The notes under the pieces are model-generated. The model worked only from the letters and a program-made list of their open reading frames with translations, searched no databases and had not been told where the DNA came from. Below are positions 6,474 to 13,035 of a stretch of 14,670 nt of DNA, piece by piece. Source of the DNA: Candidatus Pacearchaeota archaeon UBA284 (lineage in GTDB: Archaea > Nanobdellota > Nanobdellia > Pacearchaeales > UBA284); the NCBI GenBank assembly GCA_002499185.1, contig DAKN01000093.1:1-14670 (forward strand). Reading direction: 5' to 3'. Every line of letters begins with the position of its first letter. The first letter of the stretch is position 1. The position numbers and the translations under genes were made by a program.

Positions 6474-7871
6474 TTATTCATAACTACTAAATCCATTAGA
6501 CGACCCTTGATTTTTTCTTGGCTTTGCCTTTGCACTAAAACTTGAATTTTCTATGATTTGTAATGTTTCAGTATCAAATGTGCATTGCACTACTATTTTC
6601 TTTTTTGATATTCTACTTTTTGCGATATAATAATCCATAATGTTGTTTGCATACATTTCTGGGCTTTGTCTTAAAAATACAGCAAGGTCTGCTATCTCCA
6701 TTTTTTTCATTGACCCTGCTATTTTATCTATATCTGCATACTCATCATCAATACTTTCTCTATTTAACTGGGATGCAGTCATAACAAACATGTGATTTTC
6801 ACTTGCAAATGATTTTAACATAAATGCCATTTTACCAAGTTGCAAATAATCTTTCAAATTCAAAAATTGACTGGGGCATCCAATTATATCAAAATAATCT
6901 ATAATTACTACTTCAGGCTTTATAGAACGACTTCTAATGTAAAATAGAATCTCATCAAGTGATGTTCCATGTTGCATTTCTTTTATTTCAAAAAAGTTAT
7001 GTTCTGTTTTATATTTCTCAACAAACTCTGTTTTATATTTTTCAACAACAGAGTCAATATTGTTTGCCAATTCGTCTGTTGGTGTTCCTGTTGTCATTGA
7101 AAGTAATCTAAACACAGTTTCTTCTTTTGAATTTTCAAGTGTTATATATATTACCCTCTTGTTTTTCATATAGTTTCTCATTGCGGTTCGTAGCATCGTT
7201 ATAGACTTTCCTACACCAGGTGGGGATGCCCAAAACATTAATCTTCCCTCTTCTATACCCTTTAATTGCAAATATGAATCCAATTTATCCAATCCAGTAG
7301 TAAATAAGTTTAATTTTCTTGCATTTTCTTTTCCATCAGAATTTATCAATCTTACCGTTTCCAATATTGCATCTAAATCTTCTGCCATTATAACTTTATG
7401 TTCAGAAGTTATAGATGAAACCCTATCAAAATATTCAAATAATTTTGTTCTTATTTTATCATATTCAATATGTTTTGCATCCTTTTTTTCTTGAAAAACC
7501 TTTAGCATTTCCTGTATTGCATTTTGTGTCAATTTATCCTGAATATATTTTAGGACAATATCGTTATCATCCTTTGTCATACTAACATTTTCTTTATGTT
7601 GCTTCAAAAATGGGCGTATTGTAGTTGTATATTTTTCCCCAAAGTGTGTTTTCAATTCTTGTGAAATAGAAATATAATCGCATCCCTTAAATACCATATC
7701 CACAACAATTTCTAAAACCTTATGCAACCAACTTACATCTTCATCTGTTACATCCCGAAATACTTTAAGTTCAATTGCTTTCTTTATAAGAAATGCCGTG
7801 TCATCATTGCTATTCGCTTTGAATGTTAAAAAAGTTATTATTTTTAATAAAAAACCTTGTGACAATTCCAT
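6474..7871 (-). CDS. 41: Replicative DNA helicase, DnaB/T4 gp41-type
   Basis: This is the hexameric 5'-3' fork helicase that unwinds duplex DNA and recruits primase. The protein is 465 aa, close to T4 gp41 (475). The N-terminal 165 residues are helical, a linker follows, and the RecA-like motor starts at about 186. Walker A is ASPPGVGKS (215-223), Walker B VVIIDYF (321-327), and the DnaB-type motif is TASQLNRES (365-373); R401 and R420 are candidate arginine-finger or DNA-contact residues. A tandem duplication of eight residues (VEKYKTEF then VEKYKTEH, 276-291) lies between Walker A and B. The C-terminus (after about 445) is basic, serine-rich and probably flexible. The ATG at 7871 has AGGAG eight bases upstream. 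The gene has its own promoter (7897-7924), which gives a short leader of about 18 bases. The primase lies two genes upstream. Confidence 0.92.
   Translation of the reverse strand: MELSQGFLLKIITFLTFKANSNDDTAFLIKKAIELKVFRDVTDEDVSWLHKVLEIVVDMVFKGCDYISISQELKTHFGEKYTTTIRPFLKQHKENVSMTKDDNDIVLKYIQDKLTQNAIQEMLKVFQEKKDAKHIEYDKIRTKLFEYFDRVSSITSEHKVIMAEDLDAILETVRLINSDGKENARKLNLFTTGLDKLDSYLQLKGIEEGRLMFWASPPGVGKSITMLRTAMRNYMKNKRVIYITLENSKEETVFRLLSMTTGTPTDELANNIDSVVEKYKTEFVEKYKTEHNFFEIKEMQHGTSLDEILFYIRSRSIKPEVVIIDYFDIIGCPSQFLNLKDYLQLGKMAFMLKSFASENHMFVMTASQLNRESIDDEYADIDKIAGSMKKMEIADLAVFLRQSPEMYANNIMDYYIAKSRISKKKIVVQCTFDTETLQIIENSSFSAKAKPRKNQGSSNGFSSYE
7002..7049 (-). repeat. Tandem 24-bp duplication in the helicase gene
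   Basis: Two adjacent 24-base units (7002-7025 and 7026-7049) share a nearly identical core, CTGTTTTATATTTnTCAACA on the plus strand. They encode VEKYKTEF and VEKYKTEH. The reading frame is kept. Confidence 0.85.
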
Positions 7872-7896
7872 TTAATATCTCCTATACTTTATATTT

Positions 7897-7924
7897 AATA
7901 TAATTAACTTCCTTGATTTGTCAA
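7897..7924 (-). promoter_or_regulatory. Promoter 2 (TTGACA-16-TATATT)
   Basis: The -35 box TTGACA (7919-7924) lies inside the last codons of the UvrD-type helicase gene. The -10 box TATATT (7897-7902) lies just after its stop, and the TAA (7904-7906) falls in the 16-base spacer. The -10 box ends 25 bases before the DnaB-type helicase ATG, leaving room for a short leader with AGGAG. The boxes, spacing and the AATTATATT context match promoters 1 and 3. Confidence 0.82.
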
Positions 7925-9772
7925 GGGTGTTCTCATATAATTTATAAACGGGCTTATCCCAACTGACATAACAGAGTTAACCATTGAAATTGAAGACAGA
8001 TATAGAGTAGTTTTTGGTCTTGTTATAGCCACATAGAAGATTCTCATTTCTTCGTTATAGTCACCCTTTGAATGCGGAAACATTGTATCATTACAATTTA
8101 TAACAAACACTATGTCCCACTCTAATCCTTTCGCTCCATGAACGCTGGATAAAACAACTCCTTCTTGTGACTTGTTATTGAAAATATAATTCAATTCCGA
8201 AAGCATAACTTCCAATGTTTCTTTCTCGTACTCACTTAAAAACTGCTTAAATATTAAAATCATTTCTATCACATGGTCTTTTCGTGCTGAATTTTTATAT
8301 ATTTGTGGCAAATATTGATGTGAAACAATGTGAATAAATTTTAATATTTTATCATAATCAGAAGCAGAGGATACAATAACATCAAAAATATCAATAAGCA
8401 AAGTTGACTTTGATGGTAATATACCTAAAATAGAATCCAACTCTCCTTGGCACAACAACTCAAATACATCTTTTATAAGAGTTGCCTTTGTATATTTCTG
8501 CATTTTCATAAGTTTTTTTACTGATGTGAAATCAATAGAATCAAACTCCTTGCTTTTTATTTTTCCAAGTAACTTTATAAAATTAAGAATGAGCAAAATC
8601 TCTCTTGATGAAATACTTTCTTTTGCTATAAATGGAATCTTATTCCGCAACAATTCTTTTTGTATAAACAAAAGATAAAAATTTGTTCTACTTAATACTG
8701 CAATATCTGATACCTCCTTGCCAGAAGATAGTAATGTCTTTATTTTTGATACGACATTATGTGCCTGTTCTGAATTATCTAATGAAGTCATTGTTTCCAT
8801 TTTTCCAGCATTTGTCTTAAAGTAAACAGTGTCTTTTTTTAAGAAATCTGGAATAAATTCAGCATGTGTTGTAAAATTATTAGACATATCTACAATTTCT
8901 TTGGAACTTCTAAAATTTGTGTCAAGAAACAAAATTTTTGCATCGTGTTTTTTATAGAACTCAATATATAAATCTACATTTGCACCACGAAACGCATAAA
9001 TGCTCTGCCAAATATCCCCAATCAACATAGTATTTTTCTGTGTAATTAAATCAATAAAATGATGCTGAACAATATTACAATCTTGTGCCTCATCTATAAG
9101 CACATAAGGAAACATCTTTTTTATAGACTCAAGAACCGACGAATTTTCTTCCATAAGATTTACAAATTTAATTGTCATATCATCAAAATCAACCATATGA
9201 TTGTCTGTTTTATACTCTTCATATATAGAAACTAATTCTAAAAATTGCTCAAAAATTTCATCTTTATACACTTTACTAAAATATTCTTGTATTTTTGTAG
9301 TATCCATTTCACAGTTTCTACAATAACCATAATCATTCAATAAATCACTCAGAGGAAATTCTTCATCAATTATTATTCCTGCTTCTTTAGCAAAATTACG
9401 GAACAGCATATTCTGCTTGAAGTTATCAATAATACCATATGGTCTATCAGAAAACTTATTTAACATCTTCAATGAAACCGAATGAATTGTTCCCATAAAA
9501 ACATTGTTATCTGAACCTATTAAATCAGATAACCTTTTCTTCATTTCCTTACTTGCATTAACAGTAAAAGTAATGAAAAGTATTTTATTTTCTGGAACAC
9601 CACTATCTATTAAATTTTTAATTCTATGTATTGCAACGGTTGTTTTTCCAGACCCAGCACTTGCATTTACAATTGCATTCCCTTTTAAAAAGTCAACTAC
9701 CTTTTGTTGATTTGGTGTAAAGGACGGAACAAATGTTTTACCCCCTACTTCTTCCTTAAAGAACATGCTCAT
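7904..9772 (-). CDS. UvrD/Rep/PcrA-type superfamily 1A DNA helicase
   Basis: This is an ATP-driven 3'-5' translocase that displaces strands or proteins from DNA. All main SF1A motifs are present: Q-motif FTPNQQ (18-23), motif I ASAGSGKTT (37-45), Ia FITFTVNASKEM (66-77), II VLIDEAQD (224-231), III GDIWQSIYAFRG (252-263), IV LDTNFRSS (283-290), V SSVHGAKGLEWD (542-553) and VI EMRIFYVAITRP (575-586). Length is 622 aa, slightly short of the usual 670-720 of bacterial UvrD/PcrA. The region between motifs IV and V (2B domain) is the reduced part. A CRNC at 151-154 in the 1B region is a lone Cys pair. Two ATGs are close (9772 and 9766); GGAG seven bases before the first favours it. T4 uses the unrelated SF1B helicase Dda, so this may fill an equivalent fork or recombination role. 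Confidence 0.93.
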   Translation of the reverse strand: MSMFFKEEVGGKTFVPSFTPNQQKVVDFLKGNAIVNASAGSGKTTVAIHRIKNLIDSGVPENKILFITFTVNASKEMKKRLSDLIGSDNNVFMGTIHSVSLKMLNKFSDRPYGIIDNFKQNMLFRNFAKEAGIIIDEEFPLSDLLNDYGYCRNCEMDTTKIQEYFSKVYKDEIFEQFLELVSIYEEYKTDNHMVDFDDMTIKFVNLMEENSSVLESIKKMFPYVLIDEAQDCNIVQHHFIDLITQKNTMLIGDIWQSIYAFRGANVDLYIEFYKKHDAKILFLDTNFRSSKEIVDMSNNFTTHAEFIPDFLKKDTVYFKTNAGKMETMTSLDNSEQAHNVVSKIKTLLSSGKEVSDIAVLSRTNFYLLFIQKELLRNKIPFIAKESISSREILLILNFIKLLGKIKSKEFDSIDFTSVKKLMKMQKYTKATLIKDVFELLCQGELDSILGILPSKSTLLIDIFDVIVSSASDYDKILKFIHIVSHQYLPQIYKNSARKDHVIEMILIFKQFLSEYEKETLEVMLSELNYIFNNKSQEGVVLSSVHGAKGLEWDIVFVINCNDTMFPHSKGDYNEEMRIFYVAITRPKTTLYLSSISMVNSVMSVGISPFINYMRTPLTNQGS

Positions 9773-9787
9773 CTTTCTCTCCTTTCT

Positions 9788-10837
9788 TCACAGTTTATCC
9801 GAACTATTCGTTTGCAATTTATTCAATGCCCGTAACAACAAACCCTCCATTGAACCATTTTTTGATATTTTAACTTTTTTTTCTTCCACAATTTCTTCAA
9901 ATATTTTTGGGTCATTTATATCTGCTGTATCCTTAAATCCAGTATATTGCATATCCAAATAAAATACATTTTGATAATTTTTCTCGGCAACATGAAATAC
10001 TCTCAACAAATCTTTTTCAAACATAGAAACATCACTTTCTATTACATAAATTATATTGAAAGGGGAAAGCAATTTCTTATTTCGTAAAAAGAATCCTTCT
10101 GCTTTTGATTTACCACCTATTGCTAATGAATTATACCCAAATTGATTTAGTTTTATAGCATCAAGGGGTCCCTCTACAATATAAATATTCTTATCTTCTT
10201 TATTTACAATTCCACCAAATACAGAAGCACTCCCTGACGATAGATACCTTAATTTATATTCCTTTTTCCATGAGTTTATATAATCTCTCGCTGTAAATCC
10301 TGTATATGAAATGTCGGGTAAAAGAATCCTACCAAAATATCTTTTACTGAATACATCTATTTTTTCTGAAATTATAATTGACTTTGGATGTATAAACCCC
10401 CATGAAAAACCTCTATTTATTAGATAGTTCTTAGCAATAGTAAAAAACATATTATTTTTTTCATATTTACTTCTAAACTCTTTAAAGTCATTGTAGGTGA
10501 GTTTCTCTGTTTGTATATCAGACGAATCAGAATTTTCAAACATATTCTTTGACAAAATAAAGTTTGTAGTGTCTATATTTTCGAGAACATATTTATTCCA
10601 CACACCATCCAACCCCCAATGCTCAAATAATTTTAATAGATAACCTGTGGCGTGGCATCTATGACAATAATAATATGGGGTAGTTGTTGGAATGCACATT
10701 GTGTATCCATCGTTTTTTGTATGCCCCCTGCCAAAACAATAGGGGCACTCATCTAACCTAATCCACTTATCATCAGAGGTTAATCTGAACGAAATTGAAT
10801 TATGCTTTAATGTTTTTATTAAAAAGTCTTTTAACAT
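9788..10837 (-). CDS. 61: DnaG-type primase (T4 gp61-like role)
   Basis: This protein makes RNA primers for lagging-strand synthesis. An N-terminal zinc ribbon is visible with C31-P-Y-C34 and C58-H-R-C61. The RNA-polymerase-like domain includes GRILLPDISYTGFTARDY (169-186) and the TOPRIM glutamate in YIVEGPLDAIKL (219-230), then an acidic pair in VIESDVS (265-271) and KDTADIND (302-309), which resembles the third acidic motif. At 349 residues it matches gp61 (342) and lacks the long C-terminal helicase-binding region of bacterial DnaG. The usual DxD of TOPRIM appears as E267-S-D269. No Shine-Dalgarno sequence precedes the ATG at 10837. A promoter's -10 box ends nine bases before it, so the mRNA would be almost leaderless. 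The next start codon is too far inside the zinc domain to be plausible. Confidence 0.9.
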   Translation of the reverse strand: MLKDFLIKTLKHNSISFRLTSDDKWIRLDECPYCFGRGHTKNDGYTMCIPTTTPYYYCHRCHATGYLLKLFEHWGLDGVWNKYVLENIDTTNFILSKNMFENSDSSDIQTEKLTYNDFKEFRSKYEKNNMFFTIAKNYLINRGFSWGFIHPKSIIISEKIDVFSKRYFGRILLPDISYTGFTARDYINSWKKEYKLRYLSSGSASVFGGIVNKEDKNIYIVEGPLDAIKLNQFGYNSLAIGGKSKAEGFFLRNKKLLSPFNIIYVIESDVSMFEKDLLRVFHVAEKNYQNVFYLDMQYTGFKDTADINDPKIFEEIVEEKKVKISKNGSMEGLLLRALNKLQTNSSDKL

Positions 10838-10846
10838 AATAGAAAC

Positions 10847-10874
10847 AATATAATTAAAAAAATGGGTTTGTCAA
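10847..10874 (-). promoter_or_regulatory. Promoter 1 (TTGACA-16-TATATT), near-leaderless primase start
   Basis: TTGACA (10869-10874), a 16-base spacer and TATATT (10847-10852) match the promoters at 7897 and 5162 box for box. The -10 box ends nine bases before the primase ATG, which places the expected transcription start about two or three bases before the start codon. There is no ribosome binding site in between. It follows two hairpins that appear to close the packaging operon. Confidence 0.82.
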
Positions 10875-10885
10875 GTATTTAGGTA

Positions 10886-10908
10886 AGTGGGGGAATTAAA
10901 CCCCCACT
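10886..10908 (-). terminator. GC-rich hairpin between portal and primase operons
   Basis: The arms AGTGGGGG (10886-10893) and CCCCCACT (10901-10908) form a perfect 8-bp stem around a 7-base loop. It lies after the portal stop and before promoter 1. No U-run follows directly; the first (TTTTTTT on the minus strand) comes about 25 bases later. It may terminate the packaging transcript, protect its 3' end, or act as a binding site for a protein. Confidence 0.45.
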
Positions 10909-10912
10909 ACCC

Positions 10913-10945
10913 TCTTCTCTGAAGGAGGAATTATGGAAGAGAAGA
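10913..10945 (-). other. Second stem-loop overlapping the portal stop codon
   Basis: TCTTCTCT (10913-10920) pairs with AGAGAAGA (10938-10945) over 8 bp with a 17-base loop that holds the portal TAA. It stands four bases from the GC-rich hairpin, so the two form a tandem structure at the end of the packaging transcript. Confidence 0.4.
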
Positions 10946-13018
10946 AAATGGCTTATTATTACCAAATATTGTGGTATCTATGTCTGAATTTCCAACATAT
11001 TGTATAGATTCAGATAATTTATTTGTATTCAATGCTTTTCTGAATTCATCAAAGGAAGATACTTGCTCTGATATTCTGCTCTCATATAATGCTTTTTGAT
11101 TCTTTGTAAGTTTTGTTTTAAACAATTTATTGCTTGACTCAAAAGCAGGAACTTCTTCGGTTGGAGTTTCAGGTTCTTCCCCAGCGGTAAATACCTCTTC
11201 CCCACCAATAATTTTTGGCTCTTGTTCCTCAATAGGTGTCTCATTTACTTCAAAACTTGGCTGTGGCATTTCAACCCCACCAACACCACCAATCTCAAAT
11301 GGTTTTGGGTTTGGGGTTATCTGTGTAGGCTGTGAATCCTTTCCACCAGATAATGATTGATTGTATAATATTGTTTTTTTCTTTTCAATTAAATCCAATA
11401 CAACAGAAATGCTATTTTCAGGAAGTTTTACTATTGTTCTTAATACATAATCAATTGGAATCAATGCAACGCTTGTTTCTGGGTCAACAAGAGACATCGC
11501 AGAAGAAGCAATGCTTACTCTTTGTTGGAACACCTCTAAAAATTTCTGTTCAATAATTGAATCAAGAGATAAGAAAGTTGCCTTAACATCAAGAATATCA
11601 TTTAACCTGCCAGCCAAATAATAATGAACCTTATATACTGACCAAATCATTTCAGCAAATACAGTTTGCAATCTGAAAATAGTATCTGCAAATGCTGAAT
11701 CTTCTACCAATAAAGTTCCTTTCGCATTTATATCGCTATCGTATGTTAAAAACGCTTTTGGTACTCCTAACTTTGCAAACACTTTATCTTGAACATATTT
11801 TATATTTTCAAGTAATCCTGGCATCATCAATTCAGGTAGGGTATCTACCTTTGTAGAAGAGCCTGGTCTTATTGGAATCCAAAGGTCTTCATCTTGTGCA
11901 AGAATATTAAATGACCAATTTGACTTATCATTAAACTCATCCCCTGCGCTTGGCTCAACATATGGCTTTTTACGAACCATATCTCTAATTCTTCTAACTA
12001 CTTGTTCGGCTTTATTAGGTGGCAAGTTTCCTGTATCTATAAAAAATACTCTACGCTGAACACCCTTTTGAATTGTCCAAAAAGCAAGAGCATCTTCCAT
12101 CATCAATAATTGTTTCCAATTCTTTCTTGCACCTTCCAACAAACTTGTTCCATAAGGTGCGAACACTCCTTTATTTACAGCAAGATGTATCATTTCTAAT
12201 GGAGTTAAAAACTTCTCATTCTCTTCTACCAACGCACTATGTTCTGTATCTTTGACATGCATTGCAACTTCATTTGTATATAATCCACCCGAAGCCATAT
12301 GCCTATTGTATAATGTCTTTATGGCTTTTGGTTTGTAATTATATCCTAATATTTTGCTTGACCTATCTGGGTTTGCTATCAAATCAACAGCATATGGAAG
12401 TATAAGTTCTACATTTTGTATTCCAGTTGGTTTTTTATTTCCATCCATAGATAAAGTATTATATAAAAATGAATCCCCATATTTTAAACAATCTCTTACT
12501 GCTTTCCACCAAAAGTTTGAATCACTTATTCCCCACTTATCCGATAAAACATTAATTTCTAATTGGAGAAGTTGTAATTTTGTTGGGTCAACTTCAATCT
12601 GATTATATTGAGGAACAACTGTTAAATAATTACCAGTATTTTGGTCTTTTCTTACAATGTAGTTTGCATATATATCAAGTGCTGTAGATATTTCAGGCAT
12701 AGTAACTTCCATCATATCATAATCTAAATACCTAATATGTCTTGTAAATTCAATATTTACTATTCCGTGGAATGTTTTTAATGCAGACTTTGTATCTTGA
12801 GAATATAAATTTGACCACGAATCCATCATCCCATATCGTGAATCTTGTGAGGTCAAATATTGTTCCCTGCTTTGAACAAAGTTTTTCATATCAACAAGTT
12901 GTTGTGCCTTATAATCAGACAAAACTCCTTGACCCGAAAAGTTCATAATGTCAGTATTTACTCGTGATAATAAGTCTTTAACATTATTAAATACATTTGT
13001 TTGTTTTGTATCTGCCAT
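10931..13018 (-). CDS. 20: Portal protein, T4 gp20-like
   Basis: This protein forms the dodecameric ring at the head vertex through which the terminase pumps DNA, and it connects head and tail. Recognisable gp20 features are the N-terminal wing with RYLDYDMMEVTMPEISTALD (96-115), an 'HLAVNKGVFAPYGTSLLEG' stretch (278-296) followed by a tryptophan-rich helix (WKQLLMMEDA), RRVFFIDTGNLPPNKAEQVV (322-341), and LWIPIRPGSSTKVDTLPE with the helix and KLGVPKAFL after it. At 695 aa it is longer than T4 gp20 (524). The surplus is a C-terminal tail (about 555-695), rich in Pro, Glu and Gln and probably disordered, with no counterpart I know. The ATG at 13018 follows the terminase stop by 17 bases with AGGAG eight bases upstream. 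Adjacency to the terminase fits the packaging role. Confidence 0.92.
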   Translation of the reverse strand: MADTKQTNVFNNVKDLLSRVNTDIMNFSGQGVLSDYKAQQLVDMKNFVQSREQYLTSQDSRYGMMDSWSNLYSQDTKSALKTFHGIVNIEFTRHIRYLDYDMMEVTMPEISTALDIYANYIVRKDQNTGNYLTVVPQYNQIEVDPTKLQLLQLEINVLSDKWGISDSNFWWKAVRDCLKYGDSFLYNTLSMDGNKKPTGIQNVELILPYAVDLIANPDRSSKILGYNYKPKAIKTLYNRHMASGGLYTNEVAMHVKDTEHSALVEENEKFLTPLEMIHLAVNKGVFAPYGTSLLEGARKNWKQLLMMEDALAFWTIQKGVQRRVFFIDTGNLPPNKAEQVVRRIRDMVRKKPYVEPSAGDEFNDKSNWSFNILAQDEDLWIPIRPGSSTKVDTLPELMMPGLLENIKYVQDKVFAKLGVPKAFLTYDSDINAKGTLLVEDSAFADTIFRLQTVFAEMIWSVYKVHYYLAGRLNDILDVKATFLSLDSIIEQKFLEVFQQRVSIASSAMSLVDPETSVALIPIDYVLRTIVKLPENSISVVLDLIEKKKTILYNQSLSGGKDSQPTQITPNPKPFEIGGVGGVEMPQPSFEVNETPIEEQEPKIIGGEEVFTAGEEPETPTEEVPAFESSNKLFKTKLTKNQKALYESRISEQVSSFDEFRKALNTNKLSESIQYVGNSDIDTTIFGNNKPFSSLP

Positions 13019-13035
13019 AAAAATTACTCCTAAAA

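Noticed and set aside
10933..11007. A 24-codon plus-strand frame with a perfect GAAGGAGG five bases before its ATG
   Set aside because: It overlaps the portal 3' end antisense and no plus-strand promoter is evident; the purine-rich match is also explained by the inverted repeat at 10913-10945. Worth only a glance in stranded RNA data.
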